From Burkholderiales bacterium (lineage in GTDB: Bacteria > Pseudomonadota > Gammaproteobacteria > Burkholderiales > Burkholderiaceae), in contig CANFNO010000130.1 in assembly GCA_947447845.1 (NCBI GenBank), positions 1 through 7,334 of the forward strand: a DNA stretch of 7,334 bases, given 5' to 3'. The stretch's first letter is position 1. The number at the start of each line of letters is the position of its first letter. Positions 1 through 6,065 of this stretch are shown one piece after another. The translations under genes and the position numbers were made by a program. The notes beneath the pieces were generated by a model. The model made no database searches. It was not told the origin of the DNA and was given only the letters and a program-made list of their open reading frames with translations.

Positions 1-1206
1 CATTGGCCAGCACAAATCTTGCGCCGCATCACCTGCGGCACAAAGCGCTTTTGAGAGTACCTCGTCGGGCGAAAATAGACCGCTACGAACGGCCCCTAGT
101 GCCACAACACAGGCACCGGTCAGCGTGGCAATATCGACCACAGCATGGGGTTTGAAGCGCTCGGCGTAGGTCAATGCATCACACAAGACCAGACGCCCTT
201 CGGCATCCGTATTCAGAATTTCAATGGTCTGCCCGCTCATGCTGGTCACTACGTCGCCCGGCTTGACCGCGCGCCCGTTGAGGAGGTTTTCGCATGAAGG
301 AACGAGTCCCACCACGTTAATGGCGGGCTTGAGTGTGGCCAGGGTGCGGAACACGCCAAGCACACTGGCAGCACCTGACATGTCGTACTTCATCTCATCC
401 ATTTCAGCCGCGGGCTTGATGGAGATGCCGCCACTGTCAAAAGTAATTCCCTTGCCCACCAGCACCGTAGGGGCCTGCGACTTGGCTGCGCCGTTGTACT
501 GAAGAACAATGAATCGCAGGGGTTCGTCAGAGCCTTGCGCCACCGCCATAAATGCGCCCATTCCCAGTTTGGCAACCTCCTTGGGTCCCATCACCTGGCA
601 GGTGATCTTGCTATGTTTGGTGGCAAGTCCCTGTGCAGTCTTTGCCAACAGCGTGGGCGTTGCGTGGTTGGCCGGGCGGTTGGCCCACTCCTTGGCAAGG
701 TCCACGCCGTCCACTATGGCTACAGCGCGCTCGAAGGCAGCCTGCACGTCAGCTGCATTGCTGGCGGCCACCAACACATTACTCAAGGCGCTAGGTTCAG
801 CTTTCGACTTGGTTGTGTTGTAGCTGTAATTTGCATCGGCAAGAGCTGAAATTGCAGCCCTTAGCGCTGTTGCGGTAGCTTCGTTGGCAAATGCCACAAC
901 CAGTCTTTTAAGCTTGTCCGACTTAGCACTGACCATTGCAGCCGCGACACCCGAACGTACCTGCTTGGCACTACCGTCACCCACACCCACCAGCAATACA
1001 CGCGTGGCCTGTGTCATGGCGTGTTTGTAGAGCGGCAGTAATTTGCCTGCCTTGGTGAGCGCATCGCCGTCTTTGATGGTTCGCGCCACAAAAGCGGAAA
1101 AGCCATCTTTGGCGGGCTTGTAGGCGTCGGTCAGCAGGACCAGCAACACGTCACATTTTTCATTGGCTGCTTCGACCAGACTCAAGGGCTTTAGTTCAAA
1201 GTTCAT
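1..1206 (-). CDS. pepA: Leucyl aminopeptidase PepA (M17 family), C-terminus cut off by window edge
   Basis: This is a cytosolic two-metal aminopeptidase that removes N-terminal residues, preferentially leucine, from peptides; in E. coli PepA also binds DNA as a cofactor in Xer recombination and carAB control. The reverse-strand frame is open for 402 codons from the ATG at 1206 to the window edge, so roughly the last 85-100 residues of a ~500-residue protein are missing. The N-terminal domain is about residues 1-160 and the catalytic domain follows. Visible signatures are VGKGITFDSGG (250-260) and NTDAEGRL (332-339). Metal and catalytic residues K252, D257, K264, D275, D334, E336 and R338 all fit E. 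coli numbering with a constant offset of 18, so the active site is complete and correctly spaced. The start is supported by a strong Shine-Dalgarno. It is divergent from lptF, an arrangement also found in E. coli. The family call is very secure; exact specificity is inferred. Confidence 0.96.
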   Translation of the reverse strand, partial: MNFELKPLSLVEAANEKCDVLLVLLTDAYKPAKDGFSAFVARTIKDGDALTKAGKLLPLYKHAMTQATRVLLVGVGDGSAKQVRSGVAAAMVSAKSDKLKRLVVAFANEATATALRAAISALADANYSYNTTKSKAEPSALSNVLVAASNAADVQAAFERAVAIVDGVDLAKEWANRPANHATPTLLAKTAQGLATKHSKITCQVMGPKEVAKLGMGAFMAVAQGSDEPLRFIVLQYNGAAKSQAPTVLVGKGITFDSGGISIKPAAEMDEMKYDMSGAASVLGVFRTLATLKPAINVVGLVPSCENLLNGRAVKPGDVVTSMSGQTIEILNTDAEGRLVLCDALTYAERFKPHAVVDIATLTGACVVALGAVRSGLFSPDEVLSKALCAAGDAAQDLCWPM

Positions 1207-1230
1207 AATTCACCTTCTTATATGCCCGCA
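1195..1230 (+). promoter_or_regulatory. Possible lptF promoter inside the pepA start region
   Basis: Two weak sigma70-like options are visible. One is TTCAAA (1195-1200) with an 18-bp spacer to TATATG (1219-1224), each 4 of 6 to consensus, predicting transcription from about 1231. The other is CATAAT (1204-1209, 5 of 6), which overlaps the complement of the pepA start codon and lacks a good -35. Either would leave lptF with a leader of about 0-15 nt. This is inference from short motifs; a promoter deeper inside pepA is equally possible. Confidence 0.3.
1210..1220 (-). promoter_or_regulatory. Strong pepA ribosome binding site
   Basis: Read on the minus strand, this 11-mer (TAAGAAGGTGA) matches the ideal anti-16S sequence TAAGGAGGTGA at 10 of 11 positions and ends three bases before the pepA ATG. 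It fixes the pepA start. It also fills nearly the whole gap to lptF, so on the plus strand the same bases are pyrimidine-rich and cannot serve lptF as a Shine-Dalgarno. Confidence 0.8.
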
Positions 1231-2346
1231 ATGTTATTCCATTCCTCCATTCGCAAAGAGTTGGCCCGCAGTTTTGGGGCCACGCTGGTCGTGCTAGCCA
1301 CCGTGGTCATGACCATGACCTTAATCCGCACCGTGGGCGAAGCTTCGCGGGGCACTTTCAACCCGACCGATGTGATGATCATCATGGGTTACACGGTGCT
1401 GTCCGACATGCCCACCATTTTGTCTCTGAGCCTATTTGTTGGCATCCTGAGCGTGCTGACCCGCATGTACAAGGACAGCGAGATGGTGATCTGGTTCGGC
1501 AGCGGGCGCGGATTGACTTCGCTGCTGTCACCGCTGTTTCGCTTTGCCTGGCCGATTCTTGTGGTGATTGTGGTGCTGGCTTTTTTCATTCTTCCGTGGG
1601 CTTTTGGACGCATTGAAGACCTGCGTGACCGCTATGAAAAGCGGGGTGATATTGCCCGCATTGAGCCGGGTCAGTTCCAGGAATCAGCTAACGGTGACCG
1701 CGTGTTCTTTATAGAAAAGAACTCTCTAAACCAGCAAACCGGCAACAACGTATTCATTGCGACAAAAGAGCAAAACAAAGAAACCATCACCTCGGCGCGT
1801 AGCGGTCACATCGAAATCATTGGCAGTGACAAGTTCCTGGTGTTGGAAAACGGCCAGCGCCTGGAAAAGAACACGGGTAAGACCGAGCTCACCGTGAGCG
1901 TGTTCGAAACCTATGGCGCACGCGTGGGTGCGGATGATATGTCCGGACGCAGCTATGTGCCATCTAGCTCACTCACCAGCATGGAGTTGCTACAGACGCC
2001 CAAGTTGAAGAATCTGGCTGAGTTGTCCTGGCGCCTGGGGCTGGCATTGGCGGCTTTCAATTTCATTGTGATTGCCGTTGCCGTTGCAGGCACCAACCCG
2101 CGGGTCGGCCGCTCCGCCAACCTGGGATTTGCTTTTCTGATCTTTGTGGTTTATTTCAACTTCCTGGTGTTGGGCAAAAGCTGGGTGGAATCGGGTCAAG
2201 TGCAGTTCGCGCCTTTTTTATTGACGTTGCATGGTGGTGCTTTGGTTTTGGGCCTACTTTGGCTGATCAAGCGCCATTTCAATTGGAGCCCGCGCTGGCG
2301 TGCCCGACCGACCCCGTCCTCTGACACGCGAGGCAGCGCACCTTGA
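1231..2346 (+). CDS. lptF: LPS export ABC transporter permease LptF
   Basis: Inner-membrane permease that pairs with LptG and two LptB ATPases to extract lipopolysaccharide from the inner membrane and pass it to the LptC/LptA bridge. The layout is that of the LptF/LptG family: three N-terminal membrane helices (about 13-35, 48-72, 98-123), a periplasmic beta-jellyroll domain (about 130-260), three C-terminal helices (about 267-288, 297-318, 326-346) and an Arg/Pro-rich cytosolic tail. The coupling-helix motif DSEMVIW places its glutamate at residue 84, the position of the LptB-coupling E84 of E. coli LptF. An in-frame ATG at 1222 would add three residues (MPA); I prefer 1231 because family members as I recall them begin MLF-SS-RKEL and because of the E84 numbering. 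Neither start has a Shine-Dalgarno. It overlaps lptG at its stop. At 371 aa it has normal family length. Confidence 0.95.
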   Translation: MLFHSSIRKELARSFGATLVVLATVVMTMTLIRTVGEASRGTFNPTDVMIIMGYTVLSDMPTILSLSLFVGILSVLTRMYKDSEMVIWFGSGRGLTSLLSPLFRFAWPILVVIVVLAFFILPWAFGRIEDLRDRYEKRGDIARIEPGQFQESANGDRVFFIEKNSLNQQTGNNVFIATKEQNKETITSARSGHIEIIGSDKFLVLENGQRLEKNTGKTELTVSVFETYGARVGADDMSGRSYVPSSSLTSMELLQTPKLKNLAELSWRLGLALAAFNFIVIAVAVAGTNPRVGRSANLGFAFLIFVVYFNFLVLGKSWVESGQVQFAPFLLTLHGGALVLGLLWLIKRHFNWSPRWRARPTPSSDTRGSAP

Positions 2347-3449
2347 AGACCGTACGCCGACTGTTATTTAAAGAGGTCGTGGTGGCGGTGGCCTTGGTCA
2401 CACTTGGATTTGCTGCGCTATTTTTCTTTTTTGACTTTGTTGAAGAACTGCAGTCAGTCAACCACATCGGAGCCATTGGCTACCGCATTCCCCAAGCGTT
2501 GATTTACATCGGCCTAATGTTGCCGAGCCATATTTATGAATTGATGCCCATCACCGTACTGATTGGCACTATTTTTGTGATGTCTCGCCTGGCTCAAAGT
2601 TCGGAGTTCACCATTCTTCGCACCAGCGGATTGGGACCTTGGCGGGCTTTGCGTATTCTGCTCAGCCTGGGACTGCTTTTTGTTTTTTTCACTTTCACTA
2701 TCGGCGACTATGTCGCCCCGCTGGCGGACAAAACCGCGCAGTTGCTTAAGGCGCGCTTCCAGGGGCAGGTTACTGTGGGCAAGACGGGTGCCTGGCTGAA
2801 AGAGAAGCAGTCTTATGGAAATTACGCGGTCAACGTGGGTGCGTTGGCAAGTGATGGCACCATGAAAGATGTGCGAATCTTTGAGTTCGACAATCAGGGC
2901 CATCTGGTATCAATGACCCAGAGTCAGACGGGCAGCTTTGGGGAGCACGACGACTGGCTGCTCAAAACCGTGGATCGCACCGAATTCACCGACACAAGCG
3001 CTAAAGCCGGGCGTGTAGACCGCATCTTTTCTGATAGTTTTCGCTGGCCCACCAGCGTGACTGGTGAAATGGTGGCTGCAGCCGTGCTGCGACCGGAGCG
3101 CATGGGAACCATCGACTTGTTTCAATATATGCAGCACCTGAGTTCCAACAACCAGTCGGCCCAGAAATACGAGGTCCAGTTCTGGAAGAAAGTCTTTTAC
3201 CCCCTGAGTTGCCTGGTGATGGTGGTGCTTGCCCTGCCTTTTGCGTACTTTCATTTCAGATCGGGCGGCATTGCCAGCTACGTTTTTGGGGGCGTGATGG
3301 CAGGCATCAGCTTTGTGCTGCTGAATAACGTGCTGAGTGATCTGGGAACGCTGCAAGGCTGGCAGCCCTGGTTTACCGCAGCCTTACCCGGACTTATTTA
3401 CTCCATGCTGTCACTCACGGCATTTACCTGGCTCGTACTGCGAAGATGA
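2343..3449 (+). CDS. lptG: LPS export ABC transporter permease LptG
   Basis: Second permease of the LptB2FG exporter. The start is a TTG (2343-2345) overlapping the lptF TGA (2344-2346), so the two are probably translationally coupled; a GAGG at 2330-2333 lies 9 nt upstream. The TTG is supported because the conserved family N-terminus (KTVRRLLF-E) begins directly after it and because it puts the coupling-helix glutamate of SSEFTILRTSG at residue 88, equal to E88 of E. coli LptG. Membrane helices lie at about 12-33, 52-80, 100-122, 285-303, 312-332 and 345-366, with a periplasmic jellyroll domain at about 130-275. Length is 368 aa, normal for the family. The stop overlaps the ATG of the next gene (ATGA), extending the coupling to cbiX. 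Confidence 0.95.
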   Translation: MKTVRRLLFKEVVVAVALVTLGFAALFFFFDFVEELQSVNHIGAIGYRIPQALIYIGLMLPSHIYELMPITVLIGTIFVMSRLAQSSEFTILRTSGLGPWRALRILLSLGLLFVFFTFTIGDYVAPLADKTAQLLKARFQGQVTVGKTGAWLKEKQSYGNYAVNVGALASDGTMKDVRIFEFDNQGHLVSMTQSQTGSFGEHDDWLLKTVDRTEFTDTSAKAGRVDRIFSDSFRWPTSVTGEMVAAAVLRPERMGTIDLFQYMQHLSSNNQSAQKYEVQFWKKVFYPLSCLVMVVLALPFAYFHFRSGGIASYVFGGVMAGISFVLLNNVLSDLGTLQGWQPWFTAALPGLIYSMLSLTAFTWLVLRR

Positions 3450-3820
3450 ACTTGAACAAACCCAAACGTGCCGTAGTGCTATTTGCCCATGGGTCTCGCG
3501 ATCCCCTGTGGCACAAGCCCATGGAGGCGGTTGCGGCGCATATTGCATCGGGTGAGCCTGATCTCAGCGTGCGCTGCGCCTATCTGGAACTGAGCCAGCC
3601 TGATCTGGAAACGGCATGCCTTGAATTGGTGGGTGCCCAAATCAGCAACATCACGGTAATACCCATGTTTCTGGGGGTGGGCCGCCATGCGCGGGAAGAC
3701 TTGCCGCTGCTGGTGGATCAATTGCGGCAAACACATCCGCAGGTGCTGTTCGACCTAAAACCTGCCGTCGGTGAGGATCCCCGACTGATTGAACTGTTGG
3801 CCCGTATCGCAGCAGAGTAA
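3446..3820 (+). CDS. cbiX: Small single-domain sirohydrochlorin chelatase (CbiX/SirB family)
   Basis: Chelatase of the CbiX/SirB family, which inserts Fe2+ (siroheme) or Co2+ (cobalamin) into sirohydrochlorin. At 124 aa it is the short form that works as a homodimer, rather than the ~260-residue two-domain form. Visible motifs are LFAHGSRDP with H15 and GVGRHAREDLP with H81; two histidines about 65 residues apart are the metal-binding pair of the short enzymes. YLELSQPD with E48 is also typical. The ATG overlaps the lptG stop as ATGA, with no good Shine-Dalgarno, so translation probably depends on ribosomes finishing lptG. With a CysB-type regulator next door, an iron/siroheme role serving sulfite reductase is the likely job, but the sequence alone does not tell iron from cobalt. 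The gene symbol names the family, not a proven metal. Confidence 0.87.
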   Translation: MNLNKPKRAVVLFAHGSRDPLWHKPMEAVAAHIASGEPDLSVRCAYLELSQPDLETACLELVGAQISNITVIPMFLGVGRHAREDLPLLVDQLRQTHPQVLFDLKPAVGEDPRLIELLARIAAE

Positions 3821-3858
3821 AACCCGTTCCAGGAACCTTTCATACTGGCGCTTGCGTA

Positions 3859-3864
3859 GATAAT
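3859..3864 (+). promoter_or_regulatory. Possible -10 element of the cysB-type gene
   Basis: GATAAT matches TATAAT at 5 of 6 positions. No convincing -35 hexamer is seen 15-19 bp upstream, which would fit a weak or activator-dependent promoter. Transcription would begin near 3871, inside the inner palindrome, so bound regulator could block it. This would suit autoregulation, which is common in LysR-type genes. Motif-based inference only. Confidence 0.3.
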
Positions 3865-3888
3865 GATCGCCGAGATCATTCCTTTTTT
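3862..3888 (+). terminator. Possible rho-independent terminator of lptF-lptG-cbiX
   Basis: A 7-bp stem (AATGATC / GATCATT, 5-nt loop GCCGA) is followed after CC by TTTTTT (3883-3888), 42 bp beyond the cbiX stop. Position and T run fit a terminator. The stem has only two G:C pairs and is short, so termination may be partial. The same palindrome may instead, or also, be an operator for the downstream regulator gene. Confidence 0.45.
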
Positions 3889-3905
3889 GTATTAGCGCCA
3901 AAGTC

Positions 3906-3909
3906 AGGA
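3906..3909 (+). promoter_or_regulatory. Ribosome binding site of the cysB-type gene
   Basis: AGGA ends 6 nt before the ATG at 3916. It supports that start, which is also the first residue of the conserved LysR N-terminus. Confidence 0.6.
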
Positions 3910-3915
3910 TTCGAC

Positions 3916-4881
3916 ATGAACCTTCACCAATTCCGCTTCGTGCAGGAAGCGGCGCGCCGCAACCTCAACCTAACTGAGGCCGCCAAAGCCCTTCATACAT
4001 CGCAGCCCGGCGTGTCCAAGGCCATCATCGAGCTGGAAGAAGAATTAGGTATCGAAATTTTTGCCCGCCACGGCAAGCGCCTTAAACGCATCACGGAACC
4101 CGGGCAACACGTGCTTAAAAGTATCGAGTTGATCATGGGAGAAGTGGGCAACCTCAAGCGTATTGGCGAGCAATACAGCAACCAGGACAGCGGAACACTG
4201 TCTATCGCCACCACCCATACCCAAGCGCGCTACGTGTTGCCGGAACGGGTGGCTGCCCTGCGCGCGGCTTACCCCAAGGTCAATATCAGCATGCACCAGG
4301 GTGCGCCCGCCCAAGTGGCCCGCATGCTCATTGACGATGTGGCTGAGATCGGCATCGCTACTGAGTCCCTTGCTGACTACGCTGAACTGGTCACCCTGCC
4401 CTGCTATGAGTGGCAGCACATGCTAGTTTTGCCGACCGATCATCCCCTTGCGAAAAAGGAAAACATCACCCTGCAAGATGTGGCCAAGGAACCGCTGATT
4501 ACTTACCACCCGTCCTTTACCGGTCGCACCAAAATCGACCTGGCTTTTGCCCACGCGCATCTCGAACCGCGCATTGCGTTGGAAGCCATTGACTCGGATG
4601 TGATCAAAACCTATGTGCGCTTAGGCCTGGGCGTAGGCATAGCCGCAGAAATGGCAGTGCAAGACGTCGTAGATGACTGCGCCAACAATGGCGGCAAAGG
4701 TGGTCTGGTGACGCGCCCTGCCGGTCAGTTATTTGGCAAGAACATTGCCCGCGTGGCCTTCAAACGCAGCGCTTATCTGCGCAACTTTGTCTACACCTTT
4801 GCCGAGTTGCTCAGCAACCGCCTGAGCCGCGATCTGATCATCAAGGCCATGAACGGCCACGTTAACGACTACGAGCTGTAA
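3916..4881 (+). CDS. cysB: CysB-type LysR transcriptional regulator of sulfur assimilation
   Basis: LysR-family regulator, 321 aa against 324 for E. coli CysB. The winged helix-turn-helix is at about residues 1-62 (TEAAKALHTSQPGVSKAI, 20-37), followed by a linker helix (about 63-90) and the two-lobed effector domain. TTHTQARYVLP (99-109) is the CysB hallmark. Residues I recall as contacting sulfate in the CysB effector structure are all present at identical numbers: T100, T102, Q103, T149, W166 and T202. In enterobacteria CysB activates cysteine-biosynthesis genes in response to N-acetylserine/O-acetylserine and is antagonised by sulfide or thiosulfate; a similar role here is inferred. The paralog Cbl is an alternative, but residue identity and length fit CysB well. 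A 5-bp gap to the aminotransferase gene implies co-transcription. The upstream gap holds a nested inverted repeat that may be its control site. Confidence 0.91.
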   Translation: MNLHQFRFVQEAARRNLNLTEAAKALHTSQPGVSKAIIELEEELGIEIFARHGKRLKRITEPGQHVLKSIELIMGEVGNLKRIGEQYSNQDSGTLSIATTHTQARYVLPERVAALRAAYPKVNISMHQGAPAQVARMLIDDVAEIGIATESLADYAELVTLPCYEWQHMLVLPTDHPLAKKENITLQDVAKEPLITYHPSFTGRTKIDLAFAHAHLEPRIALEAIDSDVIKTYVRLGLGVGIAAEMAVQDVVDDCANNGGKGGLVTRPAGQLFGKNIARVAFKRSAYLRNFVYTFAELLSNRLSRDLIIKAMNGHVNDYEL

Positions 4882-4886
4882 TTTCA

Positions 4887-6065
4887 ATGAGCCCAACCGT
4901 TTCAAACCCGCCCGCCTTCACCCCAGCACTCACCAGCCGCCTTCCCAAAGTTGGCACCACCATCTTCACCGTGATGTCGGCCTTAGCCGCTGAACACAAG
5001 GCCGTCAATCTGGGACAAGGCTTTCCGGACTTTGCCTGTGACCCGGCCCTGGTAAATGCGGTGACCCAAGCCATGCAGGCCGGTCACAACCAGTACCCGC
5101 CGATGATCGGCGTGCCCGTATTGCGCCAGGCCATTGCCGCCAAAATTGAAACGCTACACCACCACCGCTACAACGCCGATACCGAAATCACCATCACCGC
5201 CGGTGCCACGCAAGCCATCCTCACCGCTATCCTTGCCATCGTGCATCCAAGTGACGAGGTGATCGTGCTGGAACCTTGCTACGACAGCTACGTGCCCAAT
5301 ATCGAATTGGCTGGCGGTGTGGCGGTGCGGGTTCCGCTGACACCTGGAACTTTCCGGCCCGACTTTGCCAAGATTGCAGCGGCCATCACACCGCGCACCC
5401 GCGCAATCATCGTCAACAGCCCGCACAACCCCAGCGCCACCATCTGGTCTGAGGCAGACATGCTGGCTCTGCAAGACTTGCTGGCGCCGACCAACGTGCT
5501 GTTGATCAGCGACGAGGTGTATGAGCACATGGTTTTTGACGGCGGGCAGCATCAAAGTGCCGCGCGTTTTCCTGGACTGGCAGCGCGTGCCTTCATCGTT
5601 TCCAGCTTTGGCAAAACCTACCATGTGACTGGCTGGAAAGTGGGCTATGTGGCAGCACCCGCAAGCCTTACGGCGGAGTTTCGCAAGGTGCACCAGTTCA
5701 ATGTGTTTACCGTCAATACGCCGGTGCAATACGCGCTTGCCGCTTACATGGCGAATCCGGCTCCGTATCTGGACCTGCCCGCCTTCTACCAGCACAAACG
5801 CGATCTGTTCCGCGATGGCCTGGCAAAGACCCGCTTCAAGATCCTGCACACCGAGGGCAGCTATTTCCAGTGCGTGGACATCTCTGCGGTGAGCGATCTG
5901 GGCGAGGCCGAATTCTGCAAATGGCTGACCACCGAGATCGGAGTGGCCGCCATTCCCTTGTCAGCCTTCTACGGCAATGGTTTCGACCAGCGCGTGGTGC
6001 GGTTTTGCTTTGCCAAGCAGGATGTAACCTTGCTGGCGGCGCTGGAGCGGCTGCAGAAGTTGTAG
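4887..6065 (+). CDS. ybdL: YbdL-type methionine aminotransferase (PLP, fold type I)
   Basis: PLP-dependent class I/II aminotransferase, 392 aa, close along its length to E. coli YbdL, which transaminates methionine (also His and Phe) with 2-oxo acids. Key residues seen are the phosphate-binding G106-A-T, N181 in NSPHNPSAT, D209 and Y212 in ISDEVYEH, the Schiff-base lysine K243 in SSFGKTYH, and R372 in RFCFAKQ, the expected substrate-carboxylate arginine. The N-terminal LPKVGTTIFTVMS and NLGQGFPDF segments are typical of this subgroup. It starts 5 bp after the cysB stop with no clear Shine-Dalgarno, suggesting coupled translation. Adjacency to a CysB-type regulator supports a sulfur amino-acid role such as methionine/keto-methylthiobutyrate exchange. 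Kynurenine aminotransferase-like activity is the main alternative, since the subgroup is related. Its TAG stop directly abuts the stop of the convergent helicase gene. Confidence 0.88.
   Translation: MSPTVSNPPAFTPALTSRLPKVGTTIFTVMSALAAEHKAVNLGQGFPDFACDPALVNAVTQAMQAGHNQYPPMIGVPVLRQAIAAKIETLHHHRYNADTEITITAGATQAILTAILAIVHPSDEVIVLEPCYDSYVPNIELAGGVAVRVPLTPGTFRPDFAKIAAAITPRTRAIIVNSPHNPSATIWSEADMLALQDLLAPTNVLLISDEVYEHMVFDGGQHQSAARFPGLAARAFIVSSFGKTYHVTGWKVGYVAAPASLTAEFRKVHQFNVFTVNTPVQYALAAYMANPAPYLDLPAFYQHKRDLFRDGLAKTRFKILHTEGSYFQCVDISAVSDLGEAEFCKWLTTEIGVAAIPLSAFYGNGFDQRVVRFCFAKQDVTLLAALERLQKL

Larger units (their letters stand above)
3846..3900. repeat. Nested double inverted repeat upstream of cysB
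   Basis: Outer arms TGGCGCT (3846-3852) and AGCGCCA (3894-3900) are perfect complements. They enclose a second perfect pair, AATGATC (3862-3868) and GATCATT (3874-3880). The two centres lie at 3873 and 3871, almost concentric. As RNA this could fold into an outer GC-rich stem, an asymmetric internal loop (9 and 13 nt) and an inner AT-rich hairpin. As DNA it could be a two-layer protein-binding site. The pairing is seen directly; the function is not known. Confidence 0.6.

Noticed and set aside
224..849. Plus-strand open frames of about 90-105 codons near the left end
   Set aside because: They are shadows of pepA, whose reverse-strand frame is uninterrupted from 1206 to the edge and carries the complete M17 active site.
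2910..3356. 148-codon minus-strand open frame
   Set aside because: Antisense to lptG; His/Gln-rich and featureless, typical of the reverse strand of a membrane-protein gene.
3846..3855. TGGCGCTTGC as a sigma54 promoter
   Set aside because: The GG and GC elements are too close together; sigma54 needs about 10 bp between them. The TGGCGCT is better explained as one arm of the outer inverted repeat.
5154..5849. 231-codon minus-strand open frame
   Set aside because: Antisense to the aminotransferase; the product is His/Arg/Gly-rich with no family features, while the plus frame has every catalytic motif.
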